Assembly: GCA_022072025.1 (NCBI GenBank)
Contig: JAJVIP010000009.1
Coordinates: forward strand, 215,918 to 279,917
DNA from: Elusimicrobiota bacterium
Lineage (GTDB): Bacteria; Elusimicrobiota; Elusimicrobia; F11
Direction: 5' to 3'
DNA: 64,000 bases
Shown here: piece by piece, positions 33,576-44,552 of the stretch
Layout: each line of letters begins with the position of its first letter
How positions within the stretch are numbered: position 1 is the stretch's first letter
Translations under genes and position numbers: made by a program
Notes under the pieces: generated by a model
Seen by the model: only the letters and a program-made list of their open reading frames with translations
Told to the model about the DNA's origin: nothing
Database searches by the model: none

Positions 33576-34792
33576 AAGTGAACGGGTCCCTCCAAGCGCG
33601 ACAACTTAAATGGCAGCGGTTTACCGCTTTGATTTTTCTGGCGCTCATTTTGGCTTCTTTGCTGGGAGCCACAAGGTCGCCGGTCGCGGCGGTTTTGGCC
33701 AGGGGGGAACGAATTCCCATTCTTATTTTTGGTGTGGATGCGGCCGATTCTTCACGTCATACAGATACCTTGATGTTGGGGCTCTTTGAGCCCGTTAAAA
33801 ACTATATCAGCGTTCTTTCCATTCCTCGGGACACGAGAATTGACTTGCCTGGCTACCGTTTCAAACGGATCAATGAAATTTATGGATATAACCTTCGCAA
33901 GTCCAAGGATGTGGTTTATTCATCCCAAAAGGTATTGGAAGGAGTCACCCATTTGCTCAGCAGTTCAGATTTCGTCCCTTTGTTGCCCTATTTTGTTCAA
34001 ATAGATTTTTCTGGTTTTAATCGGACGGTGGATTTGTTGGGGGGCGTGTGGGTGGAGGTGAAAACCCCCATGCATTACGATGATTATGCGGGGAATTACC
34101 ATTTCCACAAAGAACCGGGCCGCTATCTCATGAAAGGGCAAGAGGCCCTGCATTATGTCCGGTTTCGCGGTCAAACGGGAGACCGCGGCCGTATTTTTCG
34201 TCAACAAGAATTTATCCGGAGTGCTTTGCGTCGGTTGGCCAACCCGGTCATGATTTTGCGGTTGCCCGAATTAATAGGAATCATCAAATCGACCATCCGA
34301 TCGAATATGTCGTTTTGGGATGTGTTTTATTTGGCGTCGGCTTGCCGGCGCGTTCGTTCAGACGATGTGGGGTTTTACGTTTTGCCAGGACAGGTTTCCG
34401 GGGTCTTTTGGTATCCAAAGAAATCAAACATCGAACAATTGGTTTCTTTGTTGTTTCTTGGTCGGCTTCCTGTCGGTCAAGTGGAGGAAACCATTGTGCC
34501 TCAATCTGGCCGGATCACCGTAAAGGTGTGGAACGCTTCCGGGAAATCAGGCGCGGGTTATGAGATGACCAAGTTTTTACGACAAGCCGGCTATGATGTT
34601 ATTGATTGGGGCAATTATGGTAATCAACAGTTACAGACGCGGGTGATTGACCGCATGGGGCAAATAGAAAACGCCAAATTGGTGGCGGCGACAATGGGGG
34701 TTGAAAATTATCACTCCGAACCCAATCCTAAGGCCTTGGTTGATGTGGATGTGGTAATCGGGCAGAATTACATGGGAACAACAGTTCCTTAA
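33569..34792 (+). CDS. LytR-CpsA-Psr (LCP) family protein with LytR_C domain
   Basis: A 407-aa membrane-anchored LCP protein. One N-terminal transmembrane helix (FTALIFLALILASLLGA) precedes the LCP catalytic domain (about 50-240). The domain has ILIFGVDAADSSRHTDTLML, SIPRDTRIDLPGY (the Arg/Asp motif) and HYVRFRGQTGDRGRIFRQQE. A LytR_C domain (about 305-395) begins ITVKVWNASGKSG. LCP enzymes transfer polyprenyl-linked glycans to the cell wall or, in diderms, to other acceptors, so it could attach the EPS polymer. The start is uncertain: ATG 33569 overlaps yqeK by 7 nt; GTG 33578 has better spacing from the G-rich stretch 33563-33568. Confidence 0.85.
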   Translation: MLKVNGSLQARQLKWQRFTALIFLALILASLLGATRSPVAAVLARGERIPILIFGVDAADSSRHTDTLMLGLFEPVKNYISVLSIPRDTRIDLPGYRFKRINEIYGYNLRKSKDVVYSSQKVLEGVTHLLSSSDFVPLLPYFVQIDFSGFNRTVDLLGGVWVEVKTPMHYDDYAGNYHFHKEPGRYLMKGQEALHYVRFRGQTGDRGRIFRQQEFIRSALRRLANPVMILRLPELIGIIKSTIRSNMSFWDVFYLASACRRVRSDDVGFYVLPGQVSGVFWYPKKSNIEQLVSLLFLGRLPVGQVEETIVPQSGRITVKVWNASGKSGAGYEMTKFLRQAGYDVIDWGNYGNQQLQTRVIDRMGQIENAKLVAATMGVENYHSEPNPKALVDVDVVIGQNYMGTTVP

Positions 34793-34800
34793 AAATATTT

Positions 34801-34900
34801 CGAGTTTAAGATTTGGAGTTTGTTTCGAGTTTGAGATTTGAGACTTCGAGTTTGATTTAAAAACTCTAAATTTCAAATCTCAAACTCTAAACTCGAAGAA
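34801..34900. repeat. AT-rich nested palindrome (family C)
   Basis: This fills the 121-bp gap between the LCP gene and pilT, which has no gene. A 15-bp perfect inverted repeat has its arms at 34827-34841 and 34873-34887 (GAGTTTGAGATTTGA and its complement). Inside is a second stem, GAGTTT (34848-34853) with AAACTC (34861-34866). The motif CGAGTTT also recurs directly at 34801, 34826 and 34847, and its complement AAACTCG sits near 34890. It has the look of a REP-like element built from one short word. It lacks a T tract, so it is not a standard terminator. Confidence 0.7.
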
Positions 34901-34913
34901 AAGGGGAGAAACC

Positions 34914-35987
34914 ATGGCCATAGATTTCTTAGGCATCCTAAAGACCGCCGTTGAGAGAAATGCCTCAGACGTCCATATCCTTGTCGGCAAACCTCCCATG
35001 CTTCGGATCTTGGGTGAAATTGTCGCGCTGGAGGGCTACGAGCCCCTAAAACCCGAAGACACCCAAAGGCTCATCTATTCCATTTTGTTTGATCAACAGA
35101 GACGAAAATTTGAGGAAAGGCAAGAGTTGGACTGTTCTTTTTCGGTGCCTGGCTCCGCGCGTTTTCGGGTGAATGTTTTGATGGGTCGGCAGGGAATTGA
35201 AGCCGTTTTGCGCGTGATCAATTCAGTGATTCCCAATCCCAAAGATTTGGGTTTTACTCCAGTGATGGAAGATTTGTCCAAATTGCCTCGCGGGCTTGTA
35301 TTGGTCACGGGGCCCACCGGATCAGGAAAAACCACCACGTTGGCGGCGCTCATTGACCTCGTTAATTCCACAAGAACCAATCATATCCTGACGATAGAAG
35401 ATCCCATTGAATTCGTGTATGAGTCAAAAAAATGCATTGTTCGACAACGGGAGGTGGGAACGACCACGCAGTCGTTCGCCAATGCGCTCAAAGCTTCTCT
35501 GCGAGAAGATCCCGATGTTATTTTGGTGGGCGAATTAAGAGATTTGGAAACCATCTCTTTGGCCATCACCGCTTCCGAAACAGGGCATTTGGTTTTTGCA
35601 ACTCTTCATACCACGGACGCTCCTCAAACCATTGACCGAGTGATTGACGTTTTCCCTCCTCACCAACAGCAGCAGGTCCGCGTGCAATTGGCGTCTGTTT
35701 TGTCAGCGGTTATCTGTCAAACTTTGATTCCGACAACTGACAGAAAAGGGCGAGTGGCCGCCCGCGAGATCATGATTGTGACCCCCGCGATCTCCAATCT
35801 TATCCGCGAGGGAAAAATCCACATGATTTACAACGCCATTGATACGGGAGCCAAGTTTGGGATGATGTCTCTCGATAAATCTCTCGAAGATCTTGTGAAA
35901 GCACGAAAGATTAATATTGAAGATGCGGTGATCAAAGCCAGAGATCCCGCCAAAGTGCGATCCGCGGCCTCCGGGGCCGCTTACTAA
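34914..35987 (+). CDS. pilT: Type IV pilus retraction ATPase, PilT family
   Basis: A 357-aa hexameric ATPase that powers pilus retraction and twitching. Walker A is VTGPTGSGKTTTLAALIDLV; the Asp box gives ILTIEDPIEFVYES; Walker B is LREDPDVILVGELRDLETIS; the His box is GHLVFATLHTTDAPQTIDR. The N-terminus (FLGILKTAVERNASDVHI) and length match PilT rather than PilB. A ribosome binding site (GGGGAGAA) precedes ATG 34914. It is followed after 10 nt by a cyclic-nucleotide-type sensor gene. No other pilus genes are nearby. Confidence 0.92.
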   Translation: MAIDFLGILKTAVERNASDVHILVGKPPMLRILGEIVALEGYEPLKPEDTQRLIYSILFDQQRRKFEERQELDCSFSVPGSARFRVNVLMGRQGIEAVLRVINSVIPNPKDLGFTPVMEDLSKLPRGLVLVTGPTGSGKTTTLAALIDLVNSTRTNHILTIEDPIEFVYESKKCIVRQREVGTTTQSFANALKASLREDPDVILVGELRDLETISLAITASETGHLVFATLHTTDAPQTIDRVIDVFPPHQQQQVRVQLASVLSAVICQTLIPTTDRKGRVAAREIMIVTPAISNLIREGKIHMIYNAIDTGAKFGMMSLDKSLEDLVKARKINIEDAVIKARDPAKVRSAASGAAY

Positions 35988-35997
35988 AGGCCGCGTT

Positions 35998-36801
35998 ATG
36001 AGCGATAAATTATTTAAAGCGGGAGAAGTGATTTGTCGTGAAGGAGAGTTGGGTGGGACACTTTATCTCATCGTCAGTGGGCAGGTGTTGGTAGAAAAGA
36101 AGGCGTTTGAAGGGGAAATGAAAACAAAAACTGTGGCCCGCTTGGGAGCCGGAGAATTCTTTGGGGAGATGGCTTTTCTTCAAGGGCTTCCTCATTCGGC
36201 CACCGTCACGGCTGCCGAAGACACCACCCTCCTCCCGCTTTCAAGGGCCACCTTGGACGAGTTGATTCGCACACGTCCCTCCGCCGCGATTGAAGAGGTG
36301 ATGAATGTCTCAATGGGTTTGAGCAACCGATTAAGGGCCACCACCCGGGAACTGGTGACGGTCTATGAAGTGGCGCGAGCAGTGGCCAATGCCGCCACTG
36401 TGGAAGAATTGGCCAAACGCGTTGTGGGTCAGTTGAAGTTGGATTTGGGGGAACATAGATCCGTGGCTTTTTATCGATGGAACATGTTTAATGACGAATA
36501 TACGAAGCTGGTGGTGGAAGGGACTTTGTCAGCTCAATTCCCCGATGTTCTCGATCCCTCGCTTCAAACCCTTCCCTGGAAGAAAGAAAAGTGTTTAATT
36601 TCTTCTGTGGACATGCTTCAACAAAAACAAGGACTGTTTGTGACCCTATCTGAAAAAAATCAATTTGATGCAGGTGAACGTCAGATGATGGAGACCGTTT
36701 CTTCCGTCATGGCGCCAGCATTGGCCACGGCCCAACACCGAGAAGAAGAAGAATCACGGCGGTTGTTGGAACGCAACAAGCAGATGGGGGCCTCTCTGTG
36801 A
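35998..36801 (+). CDS. Cyclic-nucleotide-binding domain protein with C-terminal GAF-like domain
   Basis: A 267-aa protein. Residues 1 to about 115 form a cNMP-binding beta-roll: KAGEVICREGELGGTLYLIV, then LGAGEFFGEMAFLQGLPHSATV, which is the phosphate-binding cassette with its GE and R/H positions partly changed (PHSA instead of PRSA). There is no helix-turn-helix, so it is not a CRP-type regulator. Residues about 120-260 look GAF-like (YEVARAVANAATVEELAKRV, RQMMETVSSVMAPALATAQH). It is 10 nt from pilT and its stop overlaps the rsfS start. A role in pilus signalling is a guess from position. Confidence 0.72.
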   Translation: MSDKLFKAGEVICREGELGGTLYLIVSGQVLVEKKAFEGEMKTKTVARLGAGEFFGEMAFLQGLPHSATVTAAEDTTLLPLSRATLDELIRTRPSAAIEEVMNVSMGLSNRLRATTRELVTVYEVARAVANAATVEELAKRVVGQLKLDLGEHRSVAFYRWNMFNDEYTKLVVEGTLSAQFPDVLDPSLQTLPWKKEKCLISSVDMLQQKQGLFVTLSEKNQFDAGERQMMETVSSVMAPALATAQHREEEESRRLLERNKQMGASL

Positions 36802-37265
36802 GCGCTCCTTCGATTTTTAAAGATATCCGTTTGGCGGCCCAGGTGGCCGATGAAAAATTGGGCGAAAATATTTTGGCGATGGACGTCAGAAAAGAATCCT
36901 CTTTGGTTGATTGTTATTTGTTGGTGACGGGGTCTACGCACATTCACATTCGAGCCATCGAAGATGCCATTCGAGAGGCGTTGCGATTGGCCGGAGCCAT
37001 CCTCAAACGAACCGATGGCCAACGGGGACATCTGTGGCGTGTGTTGGATTACGGATCCATGATCATTCATATCATGGACCAAAAAACACGGGACTTTTAC
37101 GCCATGGAAAAACTTTGGGAACGGGGACGGGTTATCGATTGGCGTGACGATAAAAATAAAGCCCCGGAAATCAAAAAGTCCAAACGATCTCCCTCAAAAC
37201 CCCTCAAACGATCTCCGGTCAAAAGAAAACCTTCGGTCCGAAAACGCGTCCGCAAAAAATCATAA
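36798..37265 (+). CDS. rsfS: Ribosomal silencing factor RsfS with basic C-terminal tail
   Basis: A 155-aa protein of the RsfS/YbeB/iojap family, which binds ribosomal protein uL14 and blocks subunit joining in stationary phase. The core is residues 1 to about 115: ILAMDVRKESSLVDCYLLVT and the YGSMIIHIMDQKTRDFYAME motif. Residues about 120-155 form a Lys/Arg/Ser/Pro-rich tail not needed for the family, which is normally about 105-120 aa long. The start is GTG 36798, overlapping the previous stop (GTGA). argS follows after 15 nt. Confidence 0.9.
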   Translation: MSAPSIFKDIRLAAQVADEKLGENILAMDVRKESSLVDCYLLVTGSTHIHIRAIEDAIREALRLAGAILKRTDGQRGHLWRVLDYGSMIIHIMDQKTRDFYAMEKLWERGRVIDWRDDKNKAPEIKKSKRSPSKPLKRSPVKRKPSVRKRVRKKS

Positions 37266-37280
37266 AGTTCCCTTCTTCAA

Positions 37281-38933
37281 ATGATTCTTATTGAACTCAA
37301 AAAACTCATTTCCTCCTGTGCCATGGACGTCCTCACGTCTCAAGGAAAAGAAGCCGATCTGCCCGAATTTGATCTCACCAATCCTCCTCCGCGCGTTCCC
37401 GGTGATTTGGCCACCAACGTCGCATTGGCCTTGGCCAAACGGGTGGGAACGTCTCCTCGCTCCTTGGCGGAACAGATGATCAAATCTTTTCCTCAAACAG
37501 ACTGGATCCAGAAAATTGATATTGCTGGGGCCGGTTTTTTGAATTTTTGGTTGACCGATCAAGCTTTCCAATCGGAGCTTCAGGATTTTCTGAAAGGACA
37601 ATATGGGCCCATCACAAATGATCGACAGAAAATTCTTTTAGAGTTTGTTTCGGCCAACCCCACAGGTCCTTTGCACGTGGGCCATGGTCGGGGGGCGGCG
37701 CTGGGGGATTCTTTGGTCCGCATTCTTCGCTATTTGGGACATGAGGTAAACGCGGAGTTTTATATCAACGATGCGGGCGGTCAAATTCGGAATTTGGGAC
37801 TGTCGGTGGAGGCCCGTATCAAAGAAATCCAGGGAGAAACAGTCTCCTTTCCAGAGGAGGGATACAGGGGGGAGTATGTGATCGACATTGCCAAACAGGC
37901 GTTGACCGAGGGAAAGAAGTTTAACCCCGTTCAGCCCGCCCAAATGATTTTTGATGAAACAGACGCCGCCGGTTACGCCAGCGCGATCAACTTAAAAATC
38001 ATTCAAAAAACATTGGCGGATTTTGGCGTGAAGTTTGATCAATGGTTCAGTGAATCCTCTCTTCATAAGAAAAACGCCGTCTTGAAATTGATTCAAGAAT
38101 TGCGCGATAAGAACTTGGCTTATGATCAAGAGGGGGCTACGTGGTTCCGCGCCACTCAATTTGGGGATGAAAAAGACCGGGTGTTGCAAAAGGCCAATGA
38201 AGCGCCCACCTATTTTGCCTCTGATTTGGCTTATCATGCTGATAAGTTGTCTCGCGGGTTTTCCAAACTCATCAATATTTGGGGGGCGGATCATCATGGA
38301 TACGCTCAGCGGCTTAAAGGAGCGTTGCAGGCGATTGGGTTGGACGCGAGCAAGTTGGAAGTGGTTTTCAATCAGATGATTTCCATCAAAGGGGCGCGTA
38401 TGTCGAAGCGTGCTGGCAACGTGGTCACGCTTCAAGAAGTGGTGGATGAGGTGGGGTGTGACGCCACACGGTTTTTCTTCGCACTGCGCAGCCCAGGGGC
38501 TCATTTCGAATTCGATTTGGATTTGGCCAAGAAACAGGCGAGCGACAACCCCGTCTATTACGTTCAATATTTACACGCCCGTTGTTGTTCCATTTTTAGA
38601 GAGGCGGAAAAACGAGGATGGACTTTCGCGAGAGAGACCGGTCAACCCCCTCTGCTCAAAGAACCTTTGACGGATATCGAAAAAGAAACCCTGATCTTCT
38701 TGGCGAGCTTTGACCGAACCGTCGAGACGTGCGCGCGGGATCTTTCGAACCATCACCTGACAGGATACCTGCAAGAATTGGCGGGGAAGTTTCATAGCTT
38801 TTATGAAAAATGCCGCGTTCTGGAAGAGGATCCCACGGTTAGAAATTTCCGGTTGGGTCTTGTGGACGCTATCCGGCGCCGCGTCGCTCAAGGGTTGAAC
38901 CTCCTGGGCGTGAGCGCCCCGCAAACCCTTTAA
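37281..38933 (+). CDS. argS: Arginyl-tRNA synthetase
   Basis: A 550-aa class I synthetase that charges tRNA-Arg. The HIGH motif is PTGPLHVGHGRGAALGD and the KMSKS-like motif is KGARMSKRAGNVVTL. The C-terminal anticodon-binding DALR domain includes NPVYYVQYLHARCCSIF. N-terminal tRNA-binding residues (FDLTNPPPRVPGDLATNVAL) are typical. Length is normal. It ends a unit: a symmetric terminator-like hairpin lies 34 nt downstream, before the biotin operon. Confidence 0.96.
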   Translation: MILIELKKLISSCAMDVLTSQGKEADLPEFDLTNPPPRVPGDLATNVALALAKRVGTSPRSLAEQMIKSFPQTDWIQKIDIAGAGFLNFWLTDQAFQSELQDFLKGQYGPITNDRQKILLEFVSANPTGPLHVGHGRGAALGDSLVRILRYLGHEVNAEFYINDAGGQIRNLGLSVEARIKEIQGETVSFPEEGYRGEYVIDIAKQALTEGKKFNPVQPAQMIFDETDAAGYASAINLKIIQKTLADFGVKFDQWFSESSLHKKNAVLKLIQELRDKNLAYDQEGATWFRATQFGDEKDRVLQKANEAPTYFASDLAYHADKLSRGFSKLINIWGADHHGYAQRLKGALQAIGLDASKLEVVFNQMISIKGARMSKRAGNVVTLQEVVDEVGCDATRFFFALRSPGAHFEFDLDLAKKQASDNPVYYVQYLHARCCSIFREAEKRGWTFARETGQPPLLKEPLTDIEKETLIFLASFDRTVETCARDLSNHHLTGYLQELAGKFHSFYEKCRVLEEDPTVRNFRLGLVDAIRRRVAQGLNLLGVSAPQTL

Positions 38934-38967
38934 CTCCTCCTCCCCCGTTAAGAGGTCACTGTCCTCC

Positions 38968-38993
38968 AAAAAAAGGGGGGCGGGCCTTTTTTT
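38968..38993 (+). terminator. Symmetric terminator-like hairpin after argS
   Basis: AAAAAAAGG (38968-38976) pairs with CCTTTTTTT (38985-38993) across the loop GGGGCGGG. The 3' side is a run of seven T, so it can act as a terminator on the plus strand, though the stem contains only two GC pairs. It separates argS from the biotin operon. The interval 38994-39080 holds the bioB leader; I see no clear promoter box or BirA-type operator. Confidence 0.45.
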
Positions 38994-39080
38994 GTGTGCG
39001 TTTGGGGAGACGGACTTGTATGATTGCCTCTGTCGTCGGCGAAAGGTTAAAAGCGGTGTGGTTCGACGAAAGGAGAAGTT

Positions 39081-40133
39081 ATGGATTTAACATCAATCAC
39101 CAATAAAGCGTTAAAAAATGAGGCTCTTACGGTTCAAGAAGCCTTGGATATTTTACAGTCCCCTGATTCTCGGGTCATGGAGATTGTTGCGGCGGCGGGC
39201 GCGGTTCGCCAAAAGTATTTTGGGAAACGAGTTAAACTCAACTATTTGGTGAATGTGAAAAGTGGATTGTGTCCGGAGGATTGCCACTATTGTTCTCAAT
39301 CCAAAGTGTCTGAAGCCCCGATCCCCAAGTATCCGTTAATGACGACCCATGAAATGATTCGTCAAGCCGAGAGGGGAATGAAGGTGGGCGCCAGTCGGGC
39401 CTGTTTGGTGGCCAGCGGGCGAGGACCGAGCCAACGCGAGATGAGTGAATTTTGTGACTCCGTTAAAACCCTGAAAGAAAAACATCCCCAGCTTGAGGTG
39501 TGCGCCTGTTTGGGGCTTCTCTCTGGCGGCCAGGCAGATCAGCTTAAGTCGGCGGGAGTTAAAGCGTACAATCACAACATCAACACCAGTCAAACCCATT
39601 ATGAAAAAATTTGCGGCACTCATACCTACCAAGATCGATTGGAAACAGTTGAGAAAGCTCAATGCGCCGGGTTGTCCTCTTGTTCAGGTGTTCTTGTGGG
39701 AATGGGGGAAACGGATTCCGATATTGGTGAGATGGCGTTTGTGCTGAGAAAGAAAAATGTGGACTCCATACCGGTTAACTTCTTGGTGGCCGTTGATCGA
39801 ACCCCCTTGGCCCAGGTCCATCACTTAACCCCGCTGCGGTGTTTGAAGATTCTGGCGCTTTTTCGACTGGTGCATCCCACGGCGGAATTGCGGGTTTCTG
39901 GAGGCCGTGAAGTTCATTTGCGACATTTGCAGCCGCTTGGACTCATGATGGCCAATTCCATTTTTATTGGAGATTACCTCACCACCCAGGGCCAACCGCC
40001 TCAGTCGGACCTTGAGATGATTCGCGATCTGGGTTTCCAAGTGGAGGGACAATCCGAGGATTTCATTGACAAGGTTCTTGGAAAACCAAAGCCCAGCGCT
40101 GATTTGAAGGAAACCGCTTCACTCTCCAACTGA
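39081..40133 (+). CDS. bioB: Biotin synthase
   Basis: A 350-aa radical SAM enzyme that inserts sulfur into dethiobiotin, the last step of biotin synthesis. The CX3CX2C cluster motif is SGLCPEDCHYCSQSK. Further signatures are YNHNINTSQTHYEKI and the C-terminal LRVSGGREVHLRHLQPLGLM with the Arg of the [2Fe-2S] cluster site. AAAGGAGAAG directly upstream is a strong ribosome binding site for ATG 39081. It is the first gene of a seven-gene operon with overlapping reading frames; the next gene starts in its stop codon (TGATG). Confidence 0.96.
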   Translation: MDLTSITNKALKNEALTVQEALDILQSPDSRVMEIVAAAGAVRQKYFGKRVKLNYLVNVKSGLCPEDCHYCSQSKVSEAPIPKYPLMTTHEMIRQAERGMKVGASRACLVASGRGPSQREMSEFCDSVKTLKEKHPQLEVCACLGLLSGGQADQLKSAGVKAYNHNINTSQTHYEKICGTHTYQDRLETVEKAQCAGLSSCSGVLVGMGETDSDIGEMAFVLRKKNVDSIPVNFLVAVDRTPLAQVHHLTPLRCLKILALFRLVHPTAELRVSGGREVHLRHLQPLGLMMANSIFIGDYLTTQGQPPQSDLEMIRDLGFQVEGQSEDFIDKVLGKPKPSADLKETASLSN

Positions 40134-40867
40134 TGACCCCGCAGGCTTCTGTTGCTCTTATAACCGGCGCGAGCCGGGGGTTGGGTCGGGCTTTGGCGTT
40201 GGCTTTCGCGAAAAAAGGATTTTCGATTGGCTTAAACTACAGGGCCAATGACGTCGCCGCCCAAACCGTCGCTCGCGAAATTGAAAAAATGGGAGTCAAG
40301 ACTTTGCTTCTTAAGGCGGACGTGAGTTCCTCCAAAGAGGTCAACGCGATGTTCTATCAATTGGCCAATGACTGGGGGCGCTTGGACGTTCTGGTCAACA
40401 ACGCCGGCAACGTCCGCAACCGCACCATCGTGAAAATGACCGATGAGGAATGGCGCGACGTGATGGCCGTGAACTTGGACGGTCCCTTCTATTGTACGCG
40501 GGCCGCCATCCCCTTCATGCGGAAACAAAAAGAAGGCTGCATCATCAACATCGCTTCCTATATTGCGGCCCGCGGGGCCCGTGGGGCCGCCAACTACGCG
40601 GCCGCCAAAGCGGGCTTGATCAATTTCACCAAAACCACCGCGATCGAAGAGGGAGCCCATCACATCCGGGCCAATGCGGTTCTCCCTGGTTTTCATGTGA
40701 CCGACTTGAATCGCGATGTGTGGGACAAGATTGAAAAGGACATTCGCTCGCAACATCTTCTGCCTCAAATGCCAGACAAAAACGAAATGGCGGAATTCGT
40801 CACTCAGGTGGCCGGCCTTAAAACGGTCAGCGGTCAAGTGTTCGCGTTTGAATCACGCTTGTTATGA
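40133..40867 (+). CDS. FabG-like 3-oxoacyl-ACP reductase (SDR) in the biotin operon
   Basis: A 244-aa classical short-chain dehydrogenase. The NAD(P)-binding motif is ALITGASRGLGRALALAFAK and NNAG is present. Catalytic Ser is in IINIASY and the YxxxK pair in NYAAAKAGLI. It most resembles FabG, which reduces 3-ketoacyl-ACP. Its place between bioB and a ketoacyl synthase, with overlapping codons on both sides, suggests a dedicated role in making the pimeloyl chain of biotin. That role is inferred. A general fatty-acid FabG would normally sit with other fab genes, none of which is near. Confidence 0.85.
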   Translation: MTPQASVALITGASRGLGRALALAFAKKGFSIGLNYRANDVAAQTVAREIEKMGVKTLLLKADVSSSKEVNAMFYQLANDWGRLDVLVNNAGNVRNRTIVKMTDEEWRDVMAVNLDGPFYCTRAAIPFMRKQKEGCIINIASYIAARGARGAANYAAAKAGLINFTKTTAIEEGAHHIRANAVLPGFHVTDLNRDVWDKIEKDIRSQHLLPQMPDKNEMAEFVTQVAGLKTVSGQVFAFESRLL

Positions 40868-42038
40868 CTGTCTCCCCGCGGATTTATGTTTCTGGCATCG
40901 GGATGGTTTCTCCATTGGGGGCTTCTTGTGAGAAGACATGGCAGGCGTTGCTGGAGGGGAAAACAGGGATCCTGAAAAGCCAAAATGGGTTGGAGGCCCG
41001 CATCTTTGATTTTTCTCCCAATGGCGCGCGTTCACGAATGGGAGATTTTGCCCTTCTTGCCGCCGCTGAAGCGCTGAGGCAGGCGGGACTTTCTGATAAT
41101 GATATTCGCGGTGAAAATATTGGATGCGCGGTGAGCCAAAGCAAACCCCTCCTTCAACCCCCCCCGATCCCCCCCACTGAACAACGTGGGGGGGGACTGT
41201 TCGATTCCACTCTGTTGTTTTCTTCTTTTTTTGGTTGGTCTTCCGAATCTCTTGTGGCGCGGGAGTTTGGGTTGGAGGGGCCGTCCTCCAATCTCGTCGC
41301 GGCCTGTGCCACCGGTATCGCCTCCCTTCAAATGGGCGTTCAATGGATTCGAACGGGCCTTTGTGAAATCGTTTTGGTGGGGGCTTCCGAATCAAGTCTC
41401 AATGAATTTTATCGGGCCGGATTTCAGCAGATGGGCGTGCTGGCTGATGAAAAAAATGGAGTGGCCTCGGCTCGTCCCTTTGACAAAAATCGGTCAGGGT
41501 TTGTGATGGGCGAAGGGGCCGCTGTGATGGTGTTGGAATCTGAAGCTTCAGTTCAAAAAAGAGGGCATCGACCTTTGGCTGAAGTGTTGAACGTGGCCCT
41601 CCGCCAGAGCGCGCGTGACGTTTTGCGTTTTGATCCCTCGGGTGAAGCGGTGTCTTCATTAATTACGCAGGTGAATCCTGGACCCGGAATTCCCGACTAT
41701 ATCAACGCCCATGGCACAGGAACCGTTTTTAATGATTTGGTTGAAGCCCGGGGAATTCATCGGGCCTTTGGGAAAAAGGCCAAAGATATTTTGGTGAGTT
41801 CAACCAAAGCCGCCACCGGTCATTTGTTGGGAGCGGCCGGAGCGGTGGAGGCCGCTATCGCGGTGTTGGCGCTGAGAGATCAAGTGGTTCCTCCCACACT
41901 TAATTTGGATTCGCCCGATCCGGACTGTGATTTGGATTGTGTTCCGCATCAAAGCCGAAAGGCGGCCCTTTCTTCGGCCCTTTCTCTTTCCTATGGATTC
42001 GGCGGACAGATGGGGGCCGTGTTGTTCGGGAGGGTTTC

Positions 42039-42042
<4 letters not shown>
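40864..42042 (+). CDS. Beta-ketoacyl-ACP synthase (KAS I/II type) in the biotin operon
   Basis: A 392-aa condensing enzyme. The Cys-His-His triad is visible: C148 in VAACATGIAS, His in YINAHGTGTVFND, and His in TKAATGHLLGAAGAVEAA. This is the KAS I/II type, not the KAS III fold of BioZ. Residues about 91-112 are unusual: a Pro/Gln-rich insert replaces the usual Gly-rich GSGIGG stretch, encoded by a C-rich/G-rich hairpin (see findings). Overlaps of 4 nt on both sides tie it to the reductase and bioF. It probably elongates a dicarboxylic or other biotin precursor. Slightly shorter than E. coli FabF (413 aa). Confidence 0.83.
41169..41194. repeat. C7/G7 inverted repeat inside the ketoacyl synthase gene
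   Basis: CCCCCCCAC (41169-41177) pairs perfectly with GTGGGGGGG (41186-41194) across the loop TGAACAAC. A further run of eight C lies just upstream. The stem is within the coding region and keeps the frame. It encodes the Pro-rich stretch at residues 99-109 of the enzyme. It resembles a small palindromic insertion or slippage-prone sequence. Confidence 0.7.

Positions 42043-44530
<2,488 letters not shown>

Positions 44531-44552
<22 letters not shown>

Noticed and set aside
40232..40837. Antisense ORF (201 codons) within the SDR gene
   Set aside because: Shadow of a real gene with GC-rich third positions.
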